NCBI RefSeq assembly: GCF_018873765.1
Contig: NC_057925.1
Coordinates: forward strand, 12,225,568 to 12,289,567
Length of the DNA: 64,000 nucleotides
Source of the DNA: Telopea speciosissima
Taxonomy: Eukaryota > Streptophyta > Magnoliopsida > Proteales > Proteaceae
Direction of reading: 5' to 3'
A program made the position numbers and the translations under genes. A model generated the notes under the pieces. The model did not search any database and was not told the origin of the DNA. It worked only from the letters and a program-made list of their open reading frames with translations. Position 1 is the stretch's first letter; the number at the start of each line of letters is the position of its first letter. Positions 36,301-45,579 of this stretch are shown here, piece by piece.

Positions 36301-39300
36301 ATGCACAGAAAGAGAAAGTGCAAAAATCTGACCTGCATGGTGGAATACAAAGTGGAGAAGGAAAGAGAGACATAATCATGAATCCCACCTGATTTACACC
36401 AGGAATCAAACCTAGGCCTAACCTGGAATACCACCAGGGTCTTCTACTGAATGTTACAGATGAGAAGGGTCTGAAGTCCATACTCCACAAAACCAGCAAG
36501 CAGAATGCTCTTGTTTAATCTGATAATCATGGGGAGGGCCTAGCCCTTGTCTTTATTTATAGAATTGCAGAGAGTCCAAATAAACTTCACAAAGGAAAGC
36601 TGGAAACATGAACCAATAAGGAAAGAAGATAAAACAAACTGAATAGGAAACTTTTCCCAACCACAAGCTGTAATTGGTGTGTCCTACCACTACTAGGACT
36701 CTATAAAAGATATTAGAAACAGAACTAGAAGTTTTAAGAATTATCCTAGCCTAAATACACAACAGAATAATAAATAAAATAAGAAAATAAACAGACTACA
36801 CAGGCCCCACGATTGGGTGAACCAGATGGCTCAGATTTGAATCATAAACTGGTCCAAACAGAGATCCTTAGGCTAAAAATCTGGCCTGGTCTTCTTCCTG
36901 CACTGGTTACTTGAGCTGGTATGTAGCATCTGCATCACTTTTTTTCTCCAAAATTCTCTGCAACTGTCTAGTAAAGATAAGTTTCTTCTTATAGGCCTCA
37001 ATCAATTCTGGTTTCTTCATTCTGGTTCATAGCTTCATTTCTGAAGCGAGATAATATTTCCAAACCCTAAATTTTCATGTGGCAGATGGAAATAGGCACT
37101 CAGCCCTTGTATGCATATTTTTGCAATTTCAAATCTAGTTTCAATTCTAGGATTTATTGGCATTTCAGTGGGGTCAATCGGCTAAAAGCTCCTATGTTAA
37201 CCCACATAACTGTGAAGGTAAACGCGCCAAAATATCTCACCTGTGGTCTGTACTTTGTTGATACATGTTTTTTTCTGCAAAGCCTCTTACAAACAGCTTT
37301 GGCACCTAAGAATTTGTTGATGCCTATCAGGTCTTAAATCAAACTTAACAAAAGTGCAGCGCACGATGTGGTACTAGTAAACCATGCTTCAAAAACAGGA
37401 GGAGCTCTAGGATGAAACATTGTCAATACTCAATCCTCCAAAGAAATTCCTTGGGCTTACTTACAAAGCCAAGTATTATACCACATCAATTAAGACCCAA
37501 AAATGGAGAGGACAGAGAAAAGACCAGCCCTTCGAATAAGAATGATGCCAAAGTGAGAGCCACGATTAGAAAAACACGAAAGAGCTACATACATCCCCTC
37601 TGTACTTTCTGAGTCATTGATTTGGGCCTCCACCCAGGCTACTCGTTGAACCTCACTGCATTCCTTTTATGGGTAATATGAACAACTGGAATGATTGCTG
37701 AACCTGATATGATCAGAAACTAATTGTATCCATTAATTTGGACAATTCAACATGTTTTACATGATTGAGTGATTGGGCATGCTCAGGTATTTGAGTACAT
37801 GGTGGCCAGTCACATTCTAAAATTATTATACGATATCAAAAAAACAGGGCAATTTTTGAATTAATCATGAGGCTATTGGATTGGCACTTATTGAAAATTC
37901 CAAGGAGTTTTTTGTTGGACTTCTTATACATTGGTTTATGAGGGGATTGAAATTAAAAATTATGCACTATCTTGGAATCAAAACCAGCATACAGATGAAA
38001 GTGTAAAGATAAGAGTGATTGGAAATACATCCATCGAAAAAAATACCTACAAGTTCTCAAACTCTCCACTACTCTCCATATTTTTTCTACTTCTCTTGGC
38101 AAGGTGTTTTTTCTACAGGTGATTTGAAAAGAATTTAACATCAACAGAATGTCATTGAATTCTGAAAGAAAGTTAGCTATGTTCCCGTTTTTTGGACATT
38201 TAAATAATGCTATATTAAAATTCCTAGTGGAAGGTTATGGTAAATCCATGTTTCTCTTCTTTCTTTGTTTACTCTTCCTTTCCAATCCAAAATTTCAACA
38301 ACTCTATCTTTTCTCTTCAATAACGTGGACAAGAAGAAGCAATATGTACATGGAATTGCTATGTTTGTCTAGCCATAGTTCAAGATCTCAGCGAGATCTC
38401 GCTTTTATCTCGGTTTCGTAGCATCTTGAGACGAGATTACATGCAATACAGAAATAATACCATATCTCGACCGAGATCTTAGTATCTCGGTCAAGCCTAT
38501 GTCTCGTTTCGGTTCGACTCGGTCGAACCAGAAATTATTAAAGCCTCATAAAACACATAACTCAACGAAATCTCGACTCGCACTCGCCTGTCTCGCCTCT
38601 GTGAAGGGGAAACTCCATCTTTGGGTGATTTGTGGTTTGATGTATTTTAGTTCCTAATGCTTATTTAAGTTGTTTTGCACTTCTAGTCTTCTACTTTAAT
38701 TATATGAGTTCTAAATATTGTGTGGAATAGCCTAGGGTAGACCTCACGCACGCTTTAGACTACCGTAGTAAAGTAACATTTTGGGTTTGAATTTGTAAAA
38801 ACTAATGGTTCCACTGTGTTTAGAAGGCCTAAAATAGGGGGAATGTCAAGTTTCAGCCCCTATCTTGGCCATATGGCCACCGAAACCTACCATCGAGTTC
38901 AGAAAAAAAAAAATACATGATCTCGCCAAGATACCGGCAGAGATCTCGGTTTCGTGGCCTGACAAAACGGAGACCTAAAACCGTGTGTCTAGCTCAAAGC
39001 CAATGTTTTCTTCCTCTTTGTTTAGAACTGAAAAATCGCATATACATACCAAACAATTATTTTAGGTCTTGATATCCCTTTTCTTCTGTTCTTCATAACC
39101 TACTGTGTTGTCTTCGATCTTCTGATTTTGTTCTCTTCAATTTAGTAAGAAACCCTTATTTTTTATCGAGGACAGCCCTCAGCGTAATGGTAAGGTTTCT
39201 TTATTACAACTTGGTGGTTGCGGATTTGAATCAGGAAACAGCCTCTCCATGAAACAGGGGTAAGGCTGCATACATATGCCCCTCCCCAGACCCTGCAGTA

Positions 39301-39898
39301 GCAGGAGTTTCATGCACTGTATACGCCCTTTTAGTAAGAAACGCATTTTTTGGCTTCAAAAAACATTTCCGATTTGATGAACCCAAAAAAATAGATACTA
39401 ATAGAAAGGATGAGAGACCCCAATATTATATAGTGGGAAGGGTGAAAGAGAAAAGCTATTCAGGATCCATAGGATTGCAGTCCCATAGATTTTGAAAAAT
39501 AAAAAGAAAACAACCTCTAACATCATCAAAGACACAACACCAGATACATATAGTGCCTCATAAGTCTCCAAAATAAACTCAATATTTGCTCAAGTTATGG
39601 AGATACCTATGATCCTAGTTGGGAATTGCAATAAGGATACTAATTTAAAGAAAAGGAGGAATAGACATTCTAGATGATTGAGAGAGGGGAGGAAAAAAGA
39701 GTGAGTCGATACCTTGAAAGCATGTTGTACTTTGCATCCCACTAACTGTAACAGACTCTGCAAACTGCTCCTTGTGTACCGAAATGATTCATTTGGATGA
39801 GAATCCCATGATGAGGCTACTACTCGGTCATTCCTAACAGTGTCCTCATTGGCATTGTCATCGAAAACAATAACGTAGCAAAGTTTCTGAACTACCAT
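21384..39898 (-). CDS. LPA1: LPA1-like P-loop NTPase (2-phosphoglycerate-kinase-related)
   Basis: Seven coding exons on the complement: 39898-39713, 32502-32201, 27415-27334, 27093-26605, 24977-24240, 21950-21852, 21707-21384, giving 739 residues. All borders are GT-AG and the phases join cleanly. The N-terminus has [15 protein letters not shown] and [12 protein letters not shown] (ATP-cone-like). The Walker A motif GTSGCGKS is at 177-184. Then come [65 protein letters not shown] and [20 protein letters not shown]. The C-terminus is acidic, then Ser/Arg-rich. This matches the plant LPA1 family (rice LOW PHYTIC ACID 1; Arabidopsis At3g45090/At5g60760), whose loss lowers seed phytate; biochemical activity in plants is not settled. 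The length is typical. Introns 1 and 2 (7.2 and 4.8 kb) and the introns around exon 5 are filled with mobile elements. Confidence 0.95.
22861..23290 (-). mobile_element. LINE 3'-end fragment in an LPA1 intron
   Basis: The minus strand reads a LINE C-terminal piece ([19 protein letters not shown]) like [18 protein letters not shown] of the LINE at 51547-58195. It continues to a tail with TTGGTAATGAATTTTTTATC, also shared. It is 5'-truncated, with a homopolymer C/G run at 22991-23002. It lies in the LPA1 intron 21951-24239. Confidence 0.75.
23660..23925. repeat. Homopolymer cluster (T-runs followed by G-runs)
   Basis: Two similar structures are present: T-rich then a G run of about 16 at 23702-23717, and T-rich then a G run of about 10 at 23907-23916. 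Both are in the LPA1 intron 21951-24239. Run lengths in such tracts are prone to sequencing error. Confidence 0.8.
25982..26156 (-). mobile_element. tRNA-derived SINE (Au-like)
   Basis: Read on the minus strand it starts with a tRNA-like head (GGTGAGCCTTGGCACAGCGG), continues through GAAACAGCCTCTCCGCGAAG and GAGGCTGCGTACATTTGCC, and ends GTGCACTGGGACACTCTTTT, the layout of plant Au SINEs. The flanks ACCCAATGTACAACAAT (25965-25981 and 26157-26173) are a perfect 17-bp target duplication. It is in the LPA1 intron between the exons at 24977 and 26605. Confidence 0.9.
28840..29723. mobile_element. hAT-like non-autonomous element, CTCG/GAGATC family, 884 bp
   Basis: The left end CATAGTTCTAAAACTCGCCG and the right end with GAGTTTTTGAACCTTG are imperfect inverted repeats. 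The flanks TATGTAAG (28832-28839) and TATATAAG (29724-29731) match at 7 of 8 positions. The sequence is dense in CGAGAT/ATCTCG words. It is in LPA1 intron 2. Confidence 0.7.
29740..30520 (+). mobile_element. LTR-like fragment
   Basis: The segment has an LTR-style layout: GGGTTGGGTTATATACATGT and GGGCCTTTGATCCCATGGGT, then TTTTATATAAGG (promoter-like), then an AATGAAAAGAATTTTGCTGC-type region. A duplicated 70-bp unit with GATC/TCGACACCTTGC lies at about 30400-30500. A weaker relative of its first part is at 28425-28500. No partner LTR, PBS or coding region was found, so this is a low-confidence call. Confidence 0.35.
32865..32958 (-). pseudogene. ccsA: Plastid ccsA fragment (nuclear plastid DNA)
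   Basis: The minus strand reads [20 protein letters not shown] then [10 protein letters not shown], the conserved haem-binding WWD region of the plastid cytochrome c synthesis protein CcsA. Similarity stops sharply on both sides (the next bases do not continue the IYLHTR segment expected in ccsA). It is only about 31 codons long and lies in LPA1 intron 1, so it is non-functional. Confidence 0.8.
33005..33345 (+). pseudogene. ycf2: Plastid ycf2 5' region (nuclear plastid DNA)
   Basis: About 120 bp of the plastid leader (TCATATCATAGTTCAAGCCT, TCTATAGGAGGAATAAATGA) precede a ycf2-like start: [15 protein letters not shown], then [17 protein letters not shown], then [20 protein letters not shown] and [13 protein letters not shown] short insertion adds residues after the first Met, and a repeat-containing piece of the normal sequence near ELREI is missing. 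Similarity ends at about 33345. It is in LPA1 intron 1. Confidence 0.88.
33600..33854. mobile_element. MITE of the CTCG/GAGATC family, 255 bp
   Basis: The left end CATGGTACTAAATCTCG and right end CGAGTTTTAGTACTAT are inverted repeats. The interior has repeated CCGAAATTTCCGAAAT and CGAGAT words, as in the copies at 28840-29723 and 38374-38985. A clear target duplication was not found. It is in LPA1 intron 1. Confidence 0.65.
33860..34500 (+). mobile_element. LTR-like fragment
   Basis: The sequence has repeated AGTCAGTTTCTATTTTCT words, then CCTCTATATAATGTAAAGGC (promoter-like), then TTTATTGAATGAAGATTGAA, a layout typical of the R/U5 part of a plant LTR. No partner LTR or PBS was identified, so boundaries are guesses. 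Confidence 0.35.
35595..35783. repeat. 94-bp tandem duplication in LPA1 intron 1
   Basis: Copies start at 35595 and 35689 and share AGTTCA, GATGAAACCAG, ATTCAAAAGATATTTAATAA and AAATCAGA with about 90% identity by eye. Confidence 0.85.
36203..36300. mobile_element. hAT-like MITE, 98 bp, TAGTTGTCAAGGCG family
   Basis: The ends CATAGTTGTC and GACAACTATG are perfect inverted repeats. The flanks ATGCACAG (36195-36202 and 36301-36308) are a perfect 8-bp target duplication. The interior contains the palindrome AGGCGTCGCCT. It is in LPA1 intron 1. Confidence 0.92.
38374..38985. mobile_element. hAT-like element, CTCG/GAGATC family, 612 bp
   Basis: It starts CATAGTTCAAGATCTCAGCG and ends CCTAAAACCGTG. 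The flanks TGTCTAGC (38366-38373 and 38986-38993) are a perfect 8-bp target duplication. The interior is rich in ATCTCG/CGAGAT, including CCGAGATCTTAGTATCTCGG. There is no transposase ORF. It is in LPA1 intron 1. Confidence 0.85.
39165..39329 (+). mobile_element. tRNA-derived SINE (Au-like)
   Basis: The head GCGTAATGGTAAGG is followed by GGAAACAGCCTCTCC, GGGTAAGGCTGCATACATAT, CAGACCCTGCAGTAGCAGG and the tail GCACTGTATACGCCCTTTT. The flanking TTTAGTAAGAAAC (from 39141 and from 39330) extends imperfectly to about 20 bp. It is in LPA1 intron 1, about 380 bp from the exon 1 donor. Confidence 0.85.
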
Positions 39899-40356
39899 CT
39901 TCAGAAATTCTCCTGAATCAAGTCAAAATGCAATATATATAACTTAGCTACTGCAATAACTAAAATTAACAATCATAAGACTTTCTTCATAGAAGAAGGG
40001 TTAGAATAACAAACCCTATATCATATCAATCACAAAATTGAAGATTCTAAATGGCATAGGCTGAACTGACTTCTGGGAATAGAGCAAAGCAAGAACATGT
40101 ACGACAAAAAAAAAATCATTTATATTCATCATATCTGTACAAACCCTTGCCATAATTTTATCTGTATCCAATAAAGAAACTAAGACTGCTACAAGTGAAA
40201 AACTATATATTTGCACAACACAAATCAATGACTGAACGTTGAATTAAATCAATTAATCAAATGAAAGTTAATGAAAAAGGGTGGAAACCTTGCATATGAA
40301 TCATTAATTTCTCATATATAAGATTTAAGTAAGAGAAATGGCAGAGAAAACCTCAC

Positions 40357-40550
40357 CTCGAACAATAACTGATACGGGCAACGGATCTTTCCCTTGAGAT
40401 TTGCTTAAATTCGCCAAAAAGAAAAAGAAAACTCGAGACCTTCCTAGGGCAAAACTGCAGCAAGTGGAAAACAAATACGATTCTTCATCAATCCTCACCC
40501 CAGAAAAAATAAAATAAAATTCCAAGTTCCAACGGGTCGTTTTCCACCCA
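40357..40550 (-). other. LPA1: Proposed LPA1 5' UTR exon
   Basis: On the minus strand a donor CGAG|GTGAGG at 40357 can pair with an acceptor TTGATTCAG|GAG at 39913, 14 nt upstream of the LPA1 ATG. This gives an intron in the leader of about 440 bp. The transcription start is not visible, so the 40550 end is nominal. Confidence 0.4.
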
Positions 40551-41132
40551 AAGGAATATTAAAATTACGCGGTCGAGTTTGGACTTTGGACGTAGAATTT
40601 TCGTAGACCATCTCGTTGTCTGACTTCCTGTACATCATGTTTCATTTGTACGTAACAACCCCAAGAATCTATTTTGGGAATTAAAAACATGGGTGACGTT
40701 GAGTGAAAAATGGATTCAAATAATAATTTTAGGGAAAGCCAATGCTACCTGGTCGCGTGCTCTGGGAGGTAAGGGTAGCTTCATTTCGTGCGATCTTATG
40801 TCTAGTTGTAGGGAGTTGTGTACCGCACACAACCAGATAGCTTTCTTTCCCCCTGTATGCATATATCATATATCAATGTGAATAGTAAACCATTGAGATC
40901 TAATCACCTCTTGCACATGAGTCCATGTCTATCTCTATAGGGTACCCATCCATGTGTATTGCTCATAGAAGTCCTTATTTGATTCATCCCCGGCTTTCGG
41001 CTTCTTGTGCTTCAAAGTCCATGCTCAAAACTAATAAAGGCTCATCCAACTAATAAAGGCTCATCCAGCTTCTGTTGTGTGTTTATTAAAGAGCCATCAT
41101 CCATAATAATAATTGAATTATCTTATGGGTGC

Positions 41133-41265
41133 ACGTTCTTTGTTTGGGAGCGCATCTAAGCGTAGGTTGTACATAGACATGTGGGACAGGACAAGGGCAT
41201 TCAGGGGGCAGGCAAGTCATTTTGCCCACCCCCATGTGTCTGATGCGCCCTCATGCAAAGAACAT
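41133..41265. mobile_element. Small MITE with ACGTTCTTTG-type inverted ends
   Basis: The left ACGTTCTTTGTTTGGGAGCG pairs with the right CGCCCTCATGCAAAGAACAT as imperfect inverted repeats. The interior GTCATTTTGCCCACCCC resembles the element at 19224-19416. No target duplication could be fixed. Confidence 0.5.
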
Positions 41266-42182
41266 TATCCCCCATCTTATTTAGCATCTCATAATGCATT
41301 ATCGACCCATAATGCATTCAAATGCAATCTTAAACGTCAATGTGTTATTAGTAATGTGTTTCTATAAGAAACATTTGTCTTGGAAAGTTGGACCAAATGT
41401 TTATCAGCTTGGTTTTTAAAGACCTCGGTCGGGGTCATGTACCCATTCGGATATGTTCAACAATTCTTTCTAAAAAATAGGAGGCGATGGCTGCAACAGA
41501 TGATACGAGACATTTTTTCTTGCATGGTGTGTGAATGCTAGAGCTTGAGTAACAGACCAATGGAAATAGTAGATAAGTACTTGGTTCTTAAACCTAAGCA
41601 TCCTACTTCCCATTTCCTTTTTGAGAAACAACAATAGAGGAAAGCATGCCAATCCCTTTATGGTTCTTCGTGACATAAAGCACATATGTGTTTTAATTGT
41701 AGAAAGAGACACATTGAAGGTATAGTTTTTTTTTTTTTTCAAAAAGAGATACTATTTATTAACTAGAGAAGAGAAATATCAAATAAGTACATGGGTCAAG
41801 GCCAAATCATTAGCCAGTTGAACAAAACCTCTATGTTGTTTAGTAATACATATATCAGGGAATGAAGTCAAACGATTTTTAATGTCCCACAAAACAGTAA
41901 AAATTTTCCATGGCCATTGCATTGTGTTATGAGTGAGCCATTAGATCAAATCACTGCAGTCAGTCTAGACGTTGAGTGTGATATCATGTTCTTTTCAAAG
42001 TTTCTGAAGGCCAATTAGTAGTCCTTTTGTTTCTGTTGAGTTGACCATGCACGATCAAAACTAACACAAGCACATACCAGCTTGAAAGAGCTTATTACTC
42101 TTCTAGCCATAGAGCTTTCCTTTCATCCTTTGCACAAGTTTTTTTAGGCTTGACATTCTTTATCTAGAGATGAATAAATTTA

Positions 42183-42299
42183 GAGTAAATTACTCCCCCC
42201 TCCCCTCGATTATGCTCTAATGACAAACCCCTCCCCTGGGTATTGAATAATGACTCTCCCCTCCCCTGTATTAACAAGATTCTATCAACCGTACCCATT
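42183..42299 (+). repeat. Pack-MULE left terminal inverted repeat
   Basis: The repeat carries three C-rich blocks (CTCCCCCCTCCCCTC, ACCCCTCCCCTGGG, CTCCCCTCCCCTG), so the opposite strand has spaced runs of four or more G that could form quadruplex structure. The complement is at 44182-44298. Confidence 0.92.
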
Positions 42300-42434
42300 C
42301 CGTTAAAAATGACTGTTAAGTGATGACATCACCCTAAAAATATTCATTTAAACCCTAAAATACCCTTATGTTTGTGATATTCCAATTATACCCCTAACCA
42401 TATCAAAACCCTAAAAACCTCATTTCTCCAGTTT

Positions 42435-42790
42435 GACTAACAGTCACCATCACCACCGCCACCACCACTTCCGTAGCCACGGTCACCACCACCATTTCCT
42501 TAGCCACGGTCACTACCATGGCTGTATCCACCACCGCCGCCCTCACGACGTCCATAACCACTGCCGCCTTCACCTCTATAGCCTCCGCCACCACCGCTAC
42601 AATAACCACCTCCACCACCACCACCACCGCCAGCACCCCTGGTCTGGGCTTGATTGACGGTAATATTCCTACCATCAAGGTCCTATCCGTTCATCCCTTC
42701 AATAGTATCCCTCATCGATTGCTCATCGCGGAAAGTAACGAAGCCAAACCCTCTGATCTCCCAGTCTCACGATTGCTGATGATCGTTTCC
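42435..42790 (-). pseudogene. Captured glycine-rich RNA-binding protein fragment
   Basis: The minus strand reads NRETGRS, then (after a 1-base deletion) RGFGFVTFRDEQSMRDTIEG, where GFGFVTF is the RNP1 motif of an RRM. Then DLDGRNITVNQAQ is followed by a Gly/Tyr-rich tail (GGGGGGGGGY, YGSGGGGGDG). Stops occur at MNG* and DRG*. This is the GRP7/GRP8-type plant RNA-binding protein layout, second half of the RRM plus glycine-rich domain. RRM and tail are contiguous. It is broken and antisense to the other two captures. Confidence 0.85.
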
Positions 42791-42921
42791 GGTGATCAAT
42801 GAGAGAACAGAGAGATTGGTAGTACAGGAAAATTCAGACCTAGCTGAAATTTTGGATATTGAAGCGAGATCTTGAAGAAAGAATAGCGACAGTAGATGTG
42901 GAATGTGATTCTGGAGCAAGG

Positions 42922-43590
42922 ATGAGGCCTTTGAGCAGTTTAGGAATTGGTCTAATTTTGGTGTTCGGTTGTCTGCTCTTAGCTCTTGTTGCAAAGCTCT
43001 ACTATTTGTTATGGTGGAAAAAGAGGGTCACCAACAGAGAGATTGAAGATGATTACAACAGTCCTACAAGAGAGCTATTTTATACGTTTTGCTGGAAAAA
43101 ATCAAACCACCGTTGTCGAGTTCCACAACACCGTTGTCGAGTTCCACAACCTTGAACCCTCAGGAACTCTGCACCTCTGTGAGAATTACAAGAGCCCATG
43201 GTCATAAAACAGAGAATTAACTTATCCTTCATTTTGAGTCACATAAGGATTTGTTACTGAAACCCTTTGAAGATGATGCCATGGATTTGGAACTCTTGAT
43301 GCGGCAGAATCTCTGTGGACCTCCACGATTCCTCTTCACCATTAAAGAAGATTTGAAGGAAGATTTGGAGTCCGATGATGGGAAATTCAGAAGTGGAAAA
43401 AGCCGAAAAGGGTCAAGAAGTAGGAGCTTGAGTGATATCCTCCCCAGTGTGGAGACCCCATTTTTAACTCCTATGCCTTCTCCACCATTTACTCCACCAC
43501 TGACTCCTATAGACTCGTATAACCACCATGGATTGACTGAAAGCCCTCTCTTTTGGTTCCTTTCTATGGAAAATACTTCATTTTGAATTG
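42922..43590 (+). pseudogene. Captured plant membrane-protein fragment
   Basis: The first part encodes MRPLSSLGIGLILVFGCLLL and ALVAKLYYLLWWKKR (one membrane span), then EDDYNSPTRELFYTFCWKK. A 22-bp unit (CACCGTTGTCGAGTTCCACAA) is duplicated and shifts the frame. NPQELCTSVRITRAHGH then precedes a stop. The frame resumes with SHKDLLLKPFEDDAMDLELL, GPPRFLFTIKEDLKEDLESD, SRKGSRSRSLSDILPSVETP and FLTPMPSPPFTPPLTPIDSY. I recognise an uncharacterised plant family with one N-terminal membrane span and this Pro/Ser-rich tail. Function unknown; the copy is disrupted. Confidence 0.7.
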
Positions 43591-43639
43591 ATTTACAGGG
43601 AACACACATACAAGTGAAGCTATGTGGGGCACAAGACGA

Positions 43640-43960
43640 CTAAGATAGTGAAGGAGGCAACCACATACATTAAAAATTGCTTAGGCGTAGGAGCAGATGA
43701 TGCATTCATATTCGTGGCTCGCACCACCGCAACAATCAAACGTCTTCAAGAGGTTATGGGAATCACAGTGATTTCAACCATGAGAGAAAGGATACTCAAG
43801 AGCCTAAAGAGAGAAGAGAGATGGGTGGTCTTTGTTGGGCCATATGACCACCACTCCAACCTCCTCTCATGGCGTAACGACTTAGCAGAGGTGATTGAGA
43901 TCGGTCTTGACGATGATGAATTGGTAGACATACGAGCTCTAAGTCTCCAACTTGAGTTTT
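43640..43960 (+). pseudogene. Captured class-V aminotransferase / cysteine-desulfurase-like fragment
   Basis: The translation has GADDAFIFVARTTATIKRLQ, then EVMGITVISTMRERILKSLK, then RWVVFVGPYDHHSNLLSWRN and DLAEVIEIGLDDDELVDIRA. The (E/D)HHSN-LSWR block is characteristic of class-V PLP enzymes (NifS/IscS fold). The expected Gly-rich SGTT segment is degenerate here (ARTT). The catalytic Lys region is absent. The open frame continues to 44130 into a Lys-run (AAG repeat at about 44036-44060) and terminal-repeat-proximal sequence, so a 168-codon chimeric ORF exists but is probably not a real protein. Confidence 0.7.
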
Positions 43961-44181
43961 ATAAGGGTTCCAATCTCTGCCGAGCTTTTTTCACACCTAA
44001 ACATGGAAACTGGTACAGCTTTCGGAGATGCATTAGGAAGAAGAAGAAGAAGAAGAAGAGTGGGGTGGCGGTGGTGCAGAGTGGTGGGGGCGGGTGGGGT
44101 TACAGGAGGAAGAAGAAAGAAGTGAGGTAGAGATGGGGGTATTATTGTCTTTTTATTTGCATTTTTAACACCGTCAGTCAA

Positions 44182-44298
44182 AATGGATACGGTTGATAGA
44201 ATCTTGTTAATACAGGGGAGGGGAGAGTCATTATTCAATACCCAGGGGAGGGGCTTGTCATTAGAGCATAATCGAGGGGAGGGGGGAGTAATTTAGTC
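44182..44298 (-). repeat. Pack-MULE right terminal inverted repeat
   Basis: It is the inverted copy of 42183-42299. The plus strand carries CAGGGGAGGGGAGAG, CCAGGGGAGGGGC and CGAGGGGAGGGGGGAG. Confidence 0.92.
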
Positions 44299-44307
44299 AT
44301 AAATTTA

Positions 44308-45575
44308 TCCTTAGGTACTTTGATTTACCAATTTGTAGGACATGACATATATTATTTTTAAGAGAGTCTAAACAATTCCTACTAAAATGAATCCCACTTT
44401 TTGAGATATTGATTTGTTGTCGCTTAAAATATTAAAATAATTGAAAGATGCCTTTTATTGTGAGAAACATCCTCTTCTTTTTTCTTTTAAAAAGAATCTG
44501 GATTGGATCTTGGGTTCTCATACATTGTTAACCTGACGCGTAGATTTCCACTACAAACCACTAATCGGATTATTCAAATTGATTTTACCTCTTTTTTTCT
44601 TCTTTCCTTCCTTCCTTCCTCTTCTTCTTTATTTAGGCTCTTTTACATTAGTAAGGGCGTATTTATTTTTTCTTGTTCAATATATATGCTTATTTCTCAT
44701 TAAAAAAAAAAAAGGCGTAAAATTGTGAGGAACTTGCATACTTCAAAGGACAGTACCGATTATGTTCACTTTTTAATAAATAAATAAATAAAAACCCCCA
44801 TGGTATTATATAGTTAGGTTTGATTACTAAATCTATTTATAAAATTAAGTTAGATATTAGCGAAACTTATCCCAAAACGCTAAACTGTGACCCAATAGTG
44901 TTGGCCTTGTTATATCTATATGTTCACCACTGGCCATGGTGTTTTACCACATTTGAATTGCACTATATTAGTGACATGTATGGGTGAATTCAGTGGCTAC
45001 TAACAATTTATTATATTTTTTGTCAAACAAAAAAAAGTGAGCAAATACAAACCAAGTGGATCTACTAGTAGTAGGTCAAGTGATGTTCCAAGTTTGAGCT
45101 TAATTTGACACAATCAATTATCAAAATAAAAGCAACGAAAATTTAAAGAAACACAAATATTTGGATAATTTTAATTATTTTAAATTACAATGAAAAGTGT
45201 GCAATACAATGTGAGTCATACATTCAAATTATAGCCCCAGATTTGACGATTAAAGATACATGGATCCCCTTTAATCTTTCAATGAATTGTATATCTGTAG
45301 TTGGTATGCCATGTGGCAGAAGGATGCATGAGTTACACACCCCACAATTATGCATTTAGTCTTTTTACAATTACAATAGTAACCTTGTGAAATGAAGGAT
45401 ACTTTTTTGTATGATTCTTATTTTAATTTCATAATTATTTCTTACAAAAAATCTGTAAGCCAAAAATATAGATTGTTTGGTTGCCATTGCATAGAATATA
45501 TTACAAAATGAGAAATAGATTTGGTATTTTTCTATTTCTCATTACAATTTGAGAGAGAGACAGAGAGTCATGCAA
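44308..45575. other. AT-rich intergenic DNA, nothing recognised
   Basis: Only simple-sequence tracts are visible, such as TTCC repeats near 44605-44620 and an ATAA run near 44775-44790. No ORF with family similarity is present. Confidence 0.4.
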
Positions 45576-45579
45576 ACCT

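Larger units (their letters stand above)
42174..44307. mobile_element. Pack-MULE carrying fragments of three host genes
   Basis: The element itself is 42183-44298 (2116 bp). Terminal inverted repeats of about 117 bp (42183-42299 and 44182-44298) differ at only about three positions. They start GA(G/C)TAAATTACTCCCCCC. The flanks ATAAATTTA (42174-42182 and 44299-44307) are a perfect 9-bp target duplication, the Mutator hallmark. No MURA-type transposase is present. Inside, in order, are a glycine-rich RNA-binding protein fragment (minus), a plant membrane-protein fragment (plus) and a class-V aminotransferase-like fragment (plus). Near-identical ends imply recent movement. Confidence 0.93.

Noticed and set aside
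42403-42678. Val-rich 91-codon ORF (minus) and His-rich 74-codon ORF (plus)
   Set aside because: Both are frame shadows of the glycine-rich tail of the captured RNA-binding protein.
43624-44130. 168-codon ORF as an intact host gene
   Set aside because: It lies wholly between the Pack-MULE terminal repeats, lacks most of the enzyme fold and ends in simple-repeat sequence, so it is treated as a captured fragment.
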